Translations under genes and position numbers: made by a program
Part shown: positions 1-7,212 of the stretch, piece after piece
Position numbering within the stretch: the stretch's first letter is position 1
How the letters are laid out: the number at the start of each line of letters is the position of its first letter
NCBI GenBank assembly: GCA_040830545.1
Contig: JBFOMB010000077.1
Span: forward strand, 1 to 14,971
Direction: 5' to 3'
Length of the DNA stretch: 14,971 nt
From: HXMU1420-2 sp040830545
GTDB taxonomy: Bacteria; Pseudomonadota; Alphaproteobacteria; Rhodobacterales; Rhodobacteraceae
Notes under the pieces: generated by a model
The model's database searches: none
Told to the model about the DNA's origin: nothing
Seen by the model: only the letters and a program-made list of their open reading frames with translations

Positions 1-1
1 C

Positions 2-487
2 CTGTTGAAAAAAGACCTGGGCTTTGAATTCTCTGCAACCATGCTGCCCTATTGGGAAGGCGTGACAACCGAACCCACGCAAACCTTCATCGGTGGCGCG
101 GCCCTGTTCGCCATGTCCGGCAAATCCGCCGAGGAAAACAAGGCAACGGCAGAATTCTTCCGTTACCTGACTGCGGCTGACACTCAGTATTTCTGGCACC
201 AGGCGACCGGCTATGTGCCGATCACCAACGCTGCCTATGATGTTGCCAAGGCAGACGGCCACTATGACCGCTTCCCGGCGGCCGAGGTTGGCATCCAGCA
301 GCTGACGCTGCCTGCCGGTGACTTCACTAAAGGGTACCGCATGGGCTTCTATGTGCAGATCCGCGACGTGATGAACCGTGAATACGGCCGCATCCTGACC
401 GGTGAATCCGACGTCGAAAGCGCGTTCAAAACCATCGAGGAAGAAGCGAACAAACTGCTGGAACGCTTCGCCAAGACTCAGGGCTAA
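2..487 (+). CDS. ugpB: sn-glycerol-3-phosphate ABC transporter, periplasmic binding protein UgpB (C-terminal part)
   Basis: This is the last 161 residues of a periplasmic substrate-binding protein; the start and signal peptide lie upstream of the window. The protein would capture glycerol-3-phosphate or glycerophosphodiesters in the periplasm and hand them to UgpA/UgpE. The visible part carries typical UgpB C-terminal blocks: a LPYWEGV block, an IGGAALFAMSGKSAEE block, then YFWHQATGYVPIT, VGIQQLTLPAG, and a final amphipathic helix (KTIEEEANKLLERFAK). The reading frame is open from base 2 and stops with TAA at 485-487. It is followed by a terminator-like hairpin and then ugpA, giving the usual order B-A-E-C. 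Identification rests on sequence resemblance plus the three transporter genes that follow. A related sugar-binding protein is the alternative, less likely given the context. Confidence 0.9.
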   Translation: MLKKDLGFEFSATMLPYWEGVTTEPTQTFIGGAALFAMSGKSAEENKATAEFFRYLTAADTQYFWHQATGYVPITNAAYDVAKADGHYDRFPAAEVGIQQLTLPAGDFTKGYRMGFYVQIRDVMNREYGRILTGESDVESAFKTIEEEANKLLERFAKTQG

Positions 488-506
488 ACCCCACAAGTCC
501 CTAACA

Positions 507-540
507 GGGCGGCCTGCTGGCGGGCCGCCCTTCTCCTTTT
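507..540 (+). terminator. GC-rich hairpin with T-rich tail between ugpB and ugpA
   Basis: An 8-bp perfect stem GGGCGGCC (507-514) / GGCCGCCC (523-530) with an 8-base loop is followed by TTCTCCTTTT (531-540). It starts 19 bases after the ugpB stop and ends 14 bases before the ugpA start, within an operon whose genes are otherwise tightly packed. In binding-protein transporters such structures usually act as partial terminators or 3' mRNA stabilisers, so that more binding protein than permease is made; that role is inferred here. Confidence 0.7.
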
Positions 541-554
541 ACGACGGATCCAAG

Positions 555-1436
555 ATGAAACGCGCGGGATTTACCAATGTCTGGCTGCCGATCGCGCTGT
601 TGCTGCCGCAACTGTCGATCATTGCCATCTTCTTCTACTGGCCTGCGGGCTGGGCCTTTCAATCCTCCTTCTTTCTGCAGGATCCCTTCGGCTTTGGCTC
701 GACCTTTGTAGGCCTCGAAAACTACGGCGTTCTGATCGGTGACGGCGAATACCTGCGTATCGCGCGGTTCACGGTCATCTATTCTGCGCTGGTGACGTTC
801 TTTTCCCTGTCCATCGCGCTGTTGCTGGCGGTCAAGGCGGACAAGGTCATTCGCGGGGCCAAGACCTATCGCACGCTTCTGATGTGGGTCTATGCTATCG
901 CGCCGCCTGTGGCCGGGTTCATGGGCGTCATGTTCTTTGACCAGCGCACCGGCCCGATCACACAATTCTTTCAGTCCCTGGGCTGGGATTTCAAACTGGG
1001 CGTGAACTATTTCGACACGGCCACCGCGATGGTGATGGTGGCGGTGTGGAAACAGATCCCCGTCAACTTCATCTTTTTCCTATCCGGCCTGCAATCCATC
1101 CCCCGCGCCGTGCGCGAGGCCGCGATGATTGACAACGGATCAGCGACGGGCCGCTTCTGGCAGGTGACCTTCCCGCTGCTGGCGCCCACCGCGTTTTTCC
1201 TGCTGATCATCAACCTGACCTATTCGCTGTTTGATACCTTCGGCATCATCGACACGCTGATGAAAGGCGAACCCGGCAACAACCCGATGAACCTGGTCTA
1301 CAAGGTTTACCTGGACGGGTTCCGGGGCAATGACCTGGGCGGGTCGTCAGCGCAATCGGTTGTTCTGATGGTGCTGGTTCTGGCGCTGACTATCTTCCAG
1401 TTCCGGCTGATCGAACGCCGGATTCACTATACCTGA
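555..1436 (+). CDS. ugpA: sn-glycerol-3-phosphate ABC transporter permease UgpA
   Basis: A 293-residue inner-membrane permease, close to the usual UgpA length of about 295. With UgpE it forms the channel of the UgpBAEC importer. Hydrophobic segments lie near residues 10-30, 72-93, 107-128, 157-179, 203-224 and 266-284, consistent with six membrane spans. The cytoplasmic coupling motif (EAA loop) is at residues 188-209, EAAMIDNGSATGRFWQVTFP, and contacts the ATPase UgpC. The ATG at 555 was chosen because it places the first membrane span where the family has it; the frame stays open upstream into ugpB, but those codons look non-native. The ribosome site is poor (GGA 7 bases before the start). 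The TGA stop is embedded in the GAGGA ribosome site of ugpE, so the two are probably translated together. Confidence 0.92.
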   Translation: MKRAGFTNVWLPIALLLPQLSIIAIFFYWPAGWAFQSSFFLQDPFGFGSTFVGLENYGVLIGDGEYLRIARFTVIYSALVTFFSLSIALLLAVKADKVIRGAKTYRTLLMWVYAIAPPVAGFMGVMFFDQRTGPITQFFQSLGWDFKLGVNYFDTATAMVMVAVWKQIPVNFIFFLSGLQSIPRAVREAAMIDNGSATGRFWQVTFPLLAPTAFFLLIINLTYSLFDTFGIIDTLMKGEPGNNPMNLVYKVYLDGFRGNDLGGSSAQSVVLMVLVLALTIFQFRLIERRIHYT

Positions 1437-1447
1437 GGACTGCGGAT

Positions 1448-2356
1448 ATGGCCGAGATTTCCATGACTCACACCCAGACCGCAGCAAAGCCGCAGCGCAA
1501 ACGTCGCCGGCCCATCCGGTTCGGCACAGTCGTTGACCATGCGGTCTTGATCGCCGGGGCCGCGCTGATGGTGGTGCCGGTCCTGATGGCCCTGATGTCC
1601 ACCAGCCTGCCGGACACTGAAATCCTCAAAAACGGGGTTCAGTTCGCGGTTGGCGACCAGATGGCCAACAACTTCCACAAGGCCATGGTCGAAAAATCCG
1701 GGTTCACCGAGGCGATCACCGGCGCGCGGATGCTGACCAATTCGATGATCCTTGGCGTCGGCTTTGCCCTGGGCAAAATCGCGATCTCCCTGATCGCGGC
1801 CTATGCCATCGTCTATTTCCGCCTGCGGTTTGCAACACTGGCGTTCTGGATGATCTTCACCACGCTCCTGCTGCCGCTGGAGGTCCGTATCCTGCCGTCT
1901 TACGAGGCGATCCAGAGGCTGGGCCTGACAAACACCTATGGCGGTCTGATCATCCCGCTGATCGCATCCGCCACGGCAACCTTCTTCTTCCGCCAGTTTT
2001 TCCTGTCCGTGCCCGAAGAACTGGTCGAAGCCGCCCGCATTGACGGCGCAGGACCGGTCAAGTTCTTCCTCGACATCCTCGTGCCGCTCAGCCGCACGAT
2101 GATCGCGGCCATCTTCATCATCATGTTCGTGTTCGGCTGGAACCAGTACCTGTGGCCCACCATGATCACCACGGACGAAAGCATGTACACGCTGGTGCGC
2201 GGCATCCGGCAGATCCTGGCGGTGCTCGAAGGCGGTACAATCCCCGAATACGGCAAGGCGCTGGCGCTCGCCATCGTGGCAATGCTGCCGCCGGTGGCCA
2301 TCGTGGTGTTTTTCCAGAACTGGTTCGTAAAGGGCCTGACGGAATCCGACAAATAA
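1448..2356 (+). CDS. ugpE: sn-glycerol-3-phosphate ABC transporter permease UgpE
   Basis: A 302-residue inner-membrane permease and partner of UgpA. Hydrophobic segments lie near residues 30-50, 98-123, 132-148, 163-183, 216-236 and 273-293. The EAA coupling loop is at residues 194-214 (EAARIDGAGPVKFFLDILVP). The start at 1448 has GAGGA at 1435-1439, 8 bases upstream, overlapping the ugpA stop. A second ATG at 1463 would shorten the protein by 5 residues. The first 25 residues are a basic, probably cytoplasmic tail (QRKRRRP), making it about 20 residues longer than the E. coli protein. It sits between ugpA (11-base gap) and ugpC (38-base gap), as expected for this operon. Confidence 0.92.
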   Translation: MAEISMTHTQTAAKPQRKRRRPIRFGTVVDHAVLIAGAALMVVPVLMALMSTSLPDTEILKNGVQFAVGDQMANNFHKAMVEKSGFTEAITGARMLTNSMILGVGFALGKIAISLIAAYAIVYFRLRFATLAFWMIFTTLLLPLEVRILPSYEAIQRLGLTNTYGGLIIPLIASATATFFFRQFFLSVPEELVEAARIDGAGPVKFFLDILVPLSRTMIAAIFIIMFVFGWNQYLWPTMITTDESMYTLVRGIRQILAVLEGGTIPEYGKALALAIVAMLPPVAIVVFFQNWFVKGLTESDK

Positions 2357-2394
2357 CGTCCGCGCGGCCTGCACGGACAACGAAGGAATATGAA

Positions 2395-3441
2395 ATGGCA
2401 GATGTAACACTGAATGGTGTCGGCAAAACCTACCCGAATGGGTTCGAGGCCGTGAAACCGTCCTCCTTCCAGATCACGGATGGAGAGTTCGTGGTTCTGG
2501 TCGGTCCCTCGGGCTGTGGCAAATCCACCCTGCTGCGCATGGTTGCAGGGCTGGAGGACATCACCGCCGGCACGCTGTCCATCGGCACACGTGAAGTGAA
2601 CGATGTTGATCCCGCCGACCGCGACATCGCAATGGTGTTCCAGAACTACGCGCTCTACCCGCATATGACCGTGCGCAAGAATATCGGCTACGGGTTGAAG
2701 AACCGCAGCGTCCCAACGGCCGAGATCGAGGCCAAGGTGCAGGACGCGGCCAGGATGCTGAACCTGACCGAGCTGCTGGACCGCAAGCCCTCGCAACTGT
2801 CCGGCGGCCAGCGTCAGCGCGTTGCCATGGGCCGCGCAGTGGTGCGCGATCCGGCCCTGTTCCTGTTTGACGAACCGCTTTCCAACCTCGACGCCAAGCT
2901 GCGCAATCAGATGCGGATCGAAATCAAGGCGTTGCAGCGGCGTCTGGGCGTCACCTCGATCTATGTGACCCATGACCAGGTCGAGGCGATGACCATGGCC
3001 GACCGGATCATCGTCCTGAACGAGGGCCGGATCGAACAGATCGGCACCCCGTCCGAGATTTACCACAACCCGGCCTCGACCTTTGTCGCGTCTTTCATGG
3101 GCGCGCCGCCGATGAACCTGATCGACGCTCGGGTCGAAAACGGGTCGATTCTGGTAAACGGCGGTACGCCGGTGGCCCCTGCGGCGAGTAGCGCAAAAGG
3201 AACCGTGAAACTGGGTGTGCGCCCAGAGGATGTTGTGCTGGGTGGCGACGGCACGACGCCGTTCGACATTTCCATTGTCGAGGAACTGGGTGCACACCGT
3301 TTGTTGCACGGCGAACTGGGCGGTCAGCCTTTCACGGTGCATGTGGGCAAGGAAGTGGACGCGTTGACCGGTCAGACAATGGTACAGCTAAATCCCGAGG
3401 CACTGCGCCTGTTTGACGTCCAGACGGGCAAAGCGCTGTGA
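2395..3441 (+). CDS. ugpC: sn-glycerol-3-phosphate ABC transporter ATP-binding protein UgpC
   Basis: A 348-residue ATPase of the MalK/UgpC subfamily that drives the importer from the cytoplasmic side. Visible motifs: Walker A GPSGCGKST (37-45), Q-loop VFQNYALYP (81-89), ABC signature LSGGQ (135-139), Walker B ALFLFDE (154-160), D-loop SNLDA (163-167) and H-loop His193 in THDQVEA. The region after about residue 235 is the OB-fold-type regulatory domain typical of this subfamily, including KLGVRPEDV and the final LNPEALRLFD segment. The ATG at 2395 follows GAAGGA (2382-2387) at 7 bases and gives the family-typical N-terminus; the frame remains open upstream but overlaps ugpE. The TGA stop overlaps the GTG start of the next gene. 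Closely related sugar ATPases (MsmK/MalK type) look alike, so the substrate is assigned from the operon. Confidence 0.93.
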   Translation: MADVTLNGVGKTYPNGFEAVKPSSFQITDGEFVVLVGPSGCGKSTLLRMVAGLEDITAGTLSIGTREVNDVDPADRDIAMVFQNYALYPHMTVRKNIGYGLKNRSVPTAEIEAKVQDAARMLNLTELLDRKPSQLSGGQRQRVAMGRAVVRDPALFLFDEPLSNLDAKLRNQMRIEIKALQRRLGVTSIYVTHDQVEAMTMADRIIVLNEGRIEQIGTPSEIYHNPASTFVASFMGAPPMNLIDARVENGSILVNGGTPVAPAASSAKGTVKLGVRPEDVVLGGDGTTPFDISIVEELGAHRLLHGELGGQPFTVHVGKEVDALTGQTMVQLNPEALRLFDVQTGKAL

Positions 3442-4436
3442 TCACGCAAACCGTTTCCGCCCTGCCCCCCGTCACGTCCGATTTGCACGCGCGCATCCAT
3501 GCAGCCCCCCGCACGCCCGAAGCGCACAAGGCGTTGCTGCACGACACGCCCGCAATGAACGCGGTGCAAACCGGCGGCTTGGCCTCTGCCACCACCCTGC
3601 CCGCCACGCTCACCGTGGCCGCATGGAACGTGGAACGGTGCCTGTTCCCCGAAGACTCCGCCGCGCATCTGTCGCCCATCGCCCCGGACGTGATCCTGCT
3701 GTCCGAGGTCGACCACGGCATGGCCCGTACCGCACAGCGCCACACGACCGAGGCAGTCGCCGCGGCCATGGGCATGACCTATGCCTTCGGTGTCGAGTTT
3801 CACGAACTGGACCTTGGCGGCGCGACCGAGCGGCATTTCTGCAAGGACGATTTCAACACGCTGGGCTGGCATGGCAACGCGATCCTGTCCTCGGTCCCGA
3901 TGACGCGCGTGGCGATGGTCCGGCTGGATGAAAAAGGACACTGGTTTTCCAGCCCAAAGGCCGACCCAAATCAGCCCCGTTTGGGCGGACGCATGGCGCT
4001 GCTGGCGGAATTGCCGACAGACACCGGGCCCCTGACCGTTGTCTCCACCCATCTGGAAAGCAACGCGGATGCCGCCCATCGGCATGGCGAATTTGTCACC
4101 CTGCTCGACGCAATTGACGCCTTTTCCCACGGCGGCCCGGTTGTGATCGGCGGCGATCTGAACAGCGGCAACCACCTGCCACCCGATTTCGACTGGCGCA
4201 ACGAAACCTTGTTCGCACTGGCCGAAGCGCGCGGCTACAGCTGGGAATTCACCGCCGAAGGCCCCACCACGCGCCCCAGCCTGATCACCCCGCACCCCAC
4301 CCGCAAGATGAAGCTGGACTGGATCGCCGGGCGCGGTGTCGCACCGTTGGACAGCGGCGTGCTGTCCTCCTTGTCTGCCTCTGGCACCCCTTTGTCAGAC
4401 CATGATGCGGTCTGGGCCAGTTTGACGACCGGTTAG
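3438..4436 (+). CDS. endonuclease/exonuclease/phosphatase (EEP) family hydrolase at the end of the ugp operon
   Basis: A 332-residue protein with the full set of EEP-superfamily metal and catalytic motifs: AWNVER (Asn64), LLSEVD (Glu90), WHGNAILS (144-151), STHLES (His205), GGDLNSGN (Asp240, Asn242), LDWI (Asp294) and the terminal SDH (320-322). The family cleaves phosphodiester or phosphomonoester bonds with Mg2+; substrates range from nucleic acids to sphingomyelin and inositol phosphates. There is no obvious signal peptide, so it is probably cytoplasmic. The GTG start overlaps the ugpC stop as GTGA, implying translational coupling; the ribosome site is weak, and an ATG at 3555 is a fallback, but the extra N-terminus (residues 15-35) looks like real protein. 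The place after ugpC is where enterobacteria carry ugpQ, a glycerophosphodiester phosphodiesterase, so a role in hydrolysing imported glycerophosphodiesters is a reasonable inference. The substrate cannot be read from sequence. Confidence 0.85.
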   Translation: MITQTVSALPPVTSDLHARIHAAPRTPEAHKALLHDTPAMNAVQTGGLASATTLPATLTVAAWNVERCLFPEDSAAHLSPIAPDVILLSEVDHGMARTAQRHTTEAVAAAMGMTYAFGVEFHELDLGGATERHFCKDDFNTLGWHGNAILSSVPMTRVAMVRLDEKGHWFSSPKADPNQPRLGGRMALLAELPTDTGPLTVVSTHLESNADAAHRHGEFVTLLDAIDAFSHGGPVVIGGDLNSGNHLPPDFDWRNETLFALAEARGYSWEFTAEGPTTRPSLITPHPTRKMKLDWIAGRGVAPLDSGVLSSLSASGTPLSDHDAVWASLTTG

Positions 4437-4447
4437 GTCCCACCGCC

Positions 4448-4471
4448 TACGACGTCCCCCCGGGCGTCGTA
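4448..4471 (+). terminator. Hairpin after the EEP gene, possible terminator of the ugp operon
   Basis: A 10-bp stem, TACGACGTCC (4448-4457) with GGGCGTCGTA (4462-4471), includes one T-G wobble and closes a CCCC loop. It starts 11 bases after the EEP stop codon. The following bases (ACCCTTGCC) are not T-rich, so it lacks the tail of a classic intrinsic terminator. It may instead protect the 3' end of the mRNA or work with Rho. Confidence 0.45.
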
Positions 4472-4578
4472 ACCCTTGCCGACTTGGCGGGTGGAGCCGT
4501 GCTTAGCCGCTTACAGCCTGAATTGGTCCCGGCTCGTCGCGCAACGGGTCCGATTCGACCCTCTTTCACCGGATCAGG

Positions 4579-4609
4579 AAACAGTCACAGCCTGTGCTTC
4601 AAACTGTTT
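4579..4609. repeat. Nested inverted repeats upstream of the polysaccharide cassette
   Basis: Outer arms AAACAGT (4579-4585) and ACTGTTT (4603-4609) are perfect complements 17 bases apart. Inside them sits a second perfect palindrome, CACAG-C-CTGTG (4586-4596). The inner one begins directly where the outer left arm ends. The arrangement could be an operator for a dimeric regulator or an RNA hairpin. No known consensus was recognised. Confidence 0.45.
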
Positions 4610-4660
4610 TCACCACCCGAACACTCCAATCCCACGCCAAACTTCTAACCAACTGAAAAC

Positions 4661-4685
4661 ATTGAGAAGTGCCCCACGTCTCAAT
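4661..4685. repeat. 25-base near-perfect palindrome upstream of the first polysaccharide gene
   Basis: The arms ATTGAGAAGTG (4661-4671) and CACGTCTCAAT (4675-4685) pair at 10 of 11 positions around a CCC centre. The single mismatch is at 4668/4678. It ends 61 bases before the ATG of the sugar transferase and lies just upstream of the only promoter-like sequence seen. Its length and symmetry fit a binding site for a dimeric regulator; a hairpin in the leader RNA is the alternative. The regulator is unknown. Confidence 0.5.
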
Positions 4686-4694
4686 CCCGTTCAA

Positions 4695-4722
4695 TTGTTG
4701 CGATTTGGATTGCTGCTAGCCT
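4695..4722 (+). promoter_or_regulatory. Possible weak promoter for the polysaccharide cassette
   Basis: TTGTTG (4695-4700) is separated by 16 bases from TAGCCT (4717-4722), which is preceded by TG at extended -10 spacing. The match to consensus is modest. It is reported only because some promoter is expected here and nothing better was seen between the palindrome and the first gene. Confidence 0.2.
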
Positions 4723-4746
4723 TCCTCGGCCAGGGTGGGGCAACCA

Positions 4747-5469
4747 ATGACAGAGTCCAATACGTTTGAATCAAGCAATCCGGCACAGCGGGCCAAGTGG
4801 CGCGCTGACGCTTCGGTTGCGCTTGCGCCGGATGACCTGCAACCGTGGTCCGCACCCCAATCCTTGCGCCGTGGGTGGGTCAACGCAGCCCTGAAGCGCG
4901 CTTTTGACCTCTGTTTCTGTCTGCTTGCCCTGCCGTTTCTGGGAACCCTTCTGGCGCTGGTCTGGCTGACCTACCGCGTGACCGGGTCTGGACCGCTGTT
5001 CTTCCGCCAAAGCCGCTATGGCTATCAACGCCGACCGTTCGACATCCTGAAAATCCGCACCATGCGTGTGTCCGAGGCTGGTCATGCCTTCCAACAGGCC
5101 GTGCCGGGGGACACGCGAGTGACCCCGCTGGGCCGTTTCCTGCGCGCCTCCAGCCTGGATGAGCTGCCCCAGCTGATCAACGTCCTGCGTGGCGATATGT
5201 CGATTGTCGGCCCACGCCCGCACCCCACGCAAATGGACGACGACCACGCACACAGGATCGATGGGTATGATCGTCGGTTTCTGGTGAAACCCGGTATCAC
5301 TGGGCTCGCCCAGGTGCGTGGACATCGCGGCCCAACCGCCAGCGTCGCCGTGCTGCGCCTGCGGATCGAAAGCGATCTGGAATACGTGAACCGCACGTCG
5401 GTCTGGCTCGACCTCCATATCGTGTTGCGCACCATCGGTGCCGTGGTGAGGCCCCAGAATGCGCACTGA
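4747..5469 (+). CDS. Undecaprenyl-phosphate sugar-phosphate transferase (bacterial sugar transferase family, ExoY-like)
   Basis: A 240-residue monotopic phosphoglycosyl transferase (bacterial sugar transferase family, PF02397). It starts polysaccharide synthesis by moving a sugar-1-phosphate from a nucleotide sugar to undecaprenyl phosphate at the inner membrane. Visible features: a single membrane hairpin near residues 54-76 after LKRAFDL, GSGPLFFRQSRYG (80-92), DILKIRTM (99-106), the catalytic Asp-Glu pair in SSLDELPQLINVL (DE at 138-139), GDMSIVGPRPH (149-159) and KPGITGLAQVRG (181-192). It lacks the large multi-span N-terminal domain of WbaP/WcaJ and so resembles the short ExoY form. The ATG at 4747 follows GGTGGGG (4734-4740) at 6 bases; an in-frame GTG at 4735 would add four residues. 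It overlaps the next gene by 11 bases. Which sugar it transfers is not evident. Confidence 0.92.
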   Translation: MTESNTFESSNPAQRAKWRADASVALAPDDLQPWSAPQSLRRGWVNAALKRAFDLCFCLLALPFLGTLLALVWLTYRVTGSGPLFFRQSRYGYQRRPFDILKIRTMRVSEAGHAFQQAVPGDTRVTPLGRFLRASSLDELPQLINVLRGDMSIVGPRPHPTQMDDDHAHRIDGYDRRFLVKPGITGLAQVRGHRGPTASVAVLRLRIESDLEYVNRTSVWLDLHIVLRTIGAVVRPQNAH

Positions 5470-7180
5470 ACCCGGCTCCCCTACAAAATCCGAGGGCGGT
5501 GAACTCAGCTGGCTGCTGGGCGTGTTCCGGCGGCACAAAGCGCTGATGATCAAGCCGCTGTTGACGACGCTCCTGCTGGCCGTCGTCTATGTGGCGTTGG
5601 CACAGCGGACCTACACGTCCCACGCGCTGCTGCTGGTGGACCCCACGCACCACAACCTGCTGGCCGAAGATGCGTTGACGACAACAACCACCGCCGAGAA
5701 TTCGGTGGTGGAAAGCGAGGTGGAAATCCTGCGTTCCCCCGCTGTTGCGCTGGCCGTGATTGAACGCAAAGGCGTCGACAAGGACCCCGAATACGCCCGC
5801 AAGGATGGCATCGTTCAGACCGTCATGGAAATCGCCGGTCTGGCCGAGCCCGAGACGGAAACCCGCGACGAAATGCTGGGTCGTGTCCTGGACAAGTTCA
5901 AATCCAAAACCTCCATCCGCCGCCGGGGCCTGACCCATGTCATCGCGATCGAGGTGCAATCGTCCGACCCAAACCGCGCCGCTGAACTGACCAATGCCAT
6001 GGCCGAGGTGCATATCGAACGTCAATTGCAGGCCAAGGTCGCGTCCACCCTGAAGGCCCGCGATGTGATCAAATCGCAGATGGACATCGCACAGGCCGCT
6101 ATCGAGGGCGACATCAAGCCTCGCGAACGGCTGGTGGTACAAGAGGAATACGAGGATCTGTTCCTCCGCCTGCGCGAAATTGAAACGCTCGCCAGCCTGC
6201 AGGTGCCCGATAGCCGCATCGTGTCCCCTGCCCTGCCGCCCACTGAACCCAGCGCACCCAGCACCAAGCTCACCGTGCTCATGGCTCTGGTCGCGGGACT
6301 GGGCATTGGCATCGGTCGTGTCCTGCTGGCGGAAACGTTGAACACCGGGATCATGACACAGACGCAGCTCAGCACGCTGGCCGGTGTTTCAACTGCGGCG
6401 GGTGTGCCTGATGTCGGACATTGGTTGCGCCGCCCCCGGTCCATGGCAGACAAACTCGCCACCGAACCCCTGTCGCGCTACTCGGACTCGATCCGCCGCG
6501 TGCGTGCGCTGGTGGACCAGGGCCTGCGCGCTCAGCCCAAGAAGAAAGGGCAGGGTCGGCTTGTCCTCGTCACCTCCTCTGTCCCGAATGAAGGCAAAAC
6601 CACGCTGGCCCTGTCGCTGGGCCGGGTCTATGCGCAATCCGGTCAACGCACTCTGCTGATTGACGCGGACTTCCGTAGGCCGTCGATCCACCGGGCCGTA
6701 GGCATACGCCCCAAACTGGATCTCGTGAAAATCCTTGGCCAGAAGGACGAACAGGACCTGCCGCTGGCCGAAGACCCCCGTTCCGACCTGGCCCTGCTGA
6801 TGGGATCGCGCAACGCCAAGCAGGCCACAGACCACCTGATCGACGCGCCCATGTTCCGCGCGATCCTGTCGCTGGCCTTGCGCAATTTCGACATCGTGAT
6901 TTTGGACACACCGCCCCTGCTGCCTGCCTCGGACGCGCAATTCGTGACACATCTGGCGGACGCCGTTGTGATGGCGGTCCACCACGGCGAAACCCGGCAA
7001 TCCGTGGTCGAGGCGTCGCTGGCGGTTTTGCGGGATGAAATGTCACCCAACACGACGCTGGTTCCGGTCCTGAACCGGCAACCCGAAGTCCACCCGGAAT
7101 ATGACTACAACAGCTACCACCCGACCTATCGCGGCTGGTGGCCTTTCCGGAAATCGAACCTGAAATCGGGGGCCGTATGA
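5459..7180 (+). CDS. Polysaccharide chain-length regulator fused to a BY-type tyrosine autokinase (Wzz/Wzc/ExoP type)
   Basis: A 573-residue inner-membrane polysaccharide co-polymerase. A Wzz domain starts after residue 17, with a first membrane span near 29-48 and a periplasmic part to about 268, including SEVEILRSPAVALAVIE (86-102). The proline-rich turn SPALPPTEPSAPS (256-268) precedes the second span (271-290). The cytoplasmic tyrosine kinase follows: Walker A SSVPNEGKTT (373-382), Walker A' TLLIDADFRRP (398-408) and Walker B IVILDTPPL (479-487). The tail holds a tyrosine cluster (Tyr548, 550, 553, 557), the usual autophosphorylation site. Such proteins control polymer length and export with Wzy and an outer-membrane channel. 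The periplasmic part is short: fused members usually exceed 700 residues, and most of the coiled coil after residue 200 is missing, although the frame is intact. GGTGAGG (5445-5451) gives a good ribosome site 7 bases from the ATG. Confidence 0.93.
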   Translation: MRTEPGSPTKSEGGELSWLLGVFRRHKALMIKPLLTTLLLAVVYVALAQRTYTSHALLLVDPTHHNLLAEDALTTTTTAENSVVESEVEILRSPAVALAVIERKGVDKDPEYARKDGIVQTVMEIAGLAEPETETRDEMLGRVLDKFKSKTSIRRRGLTHVIAIEVQSSDPNRAAELTNAMAEVHIERQLQAKVASTLKARDVIKSQMDIAQAAIEGDIKPRERLVVQEEYEDLFLRLREIETLASLQVPDSRIVSPALPPTEPSAPSTKLTVLMALVAGLGIGIGRVLLAETLNTGIMTQTQLSTLAGVSTAAGVPDVGHWLRRPRSMADKLATEPLSRYSDSIRRVRALVDQGLRAQPKKKGQGRLVLVTSSVPNEGKTTLALSLGRVYAQSGQRTLLIDADFRRPSIHRAVGIRPKLDLVKILGQKDEQDLPLAEDPRSDLALLMGSRNAKQATDHLIDAPMFRAILSLALRNFDIVILDTPPLLPASDAQFVTHLADAVVMAVHHGETRQSVVEASLAVLRDEMSPNTTLVPVLNRQPEVHPEYDYNSYHPTYRGWWPFRKSNLKSGAV

Positions 7181-7212
7181 CGCCCTCGAACTGCAACTGA
7201 GAGGAGACCTCC

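Larger units (their letters stand above)
4437..4746. other. 310-base gene-free region between the ugp operon and the polysaccharide cassette
   Basis: No convincing gene lies here. Codon use in the open frames is unlike that of the neighbours, and the stretch is clearly less GC-rich from about 4575 to 4715. It holds a hairpin just after the EEP gene (4448-4471), nested inverted repeats (4579-4609), a near-perfect palindrome (4661-4685) and a possible weak promoter (4695-4722), each listed separately. It probably ends the ugp transcript and carries the control region of the polysaccharide genes. Confidence 0.6.

Noticed and set aside
2358..2378. Small inverted repeat GTCCG/CGGAC between ugpE and ugpC
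   Set aside because: The five-base arms are short and GC-rich with no T-rich tail, so this is likely chance.
1427..3342. Long minus-strand open frames opposite ugpE and ugpC
   Set aside because: They are shadows of GC-rich coding sequence: they are rich in His, Arg and Gln, have no motifs, and lie opposite clearly identified transporter genes.
4476..4769. Open frame of 97 codons between the EEP gene and the sugar transferase
   Set aside because: It has no recognisable motif, sits over the inverted repeats and the less GC-rich leader, and runs into the transferase start in another frame. It is treated as non-coding.
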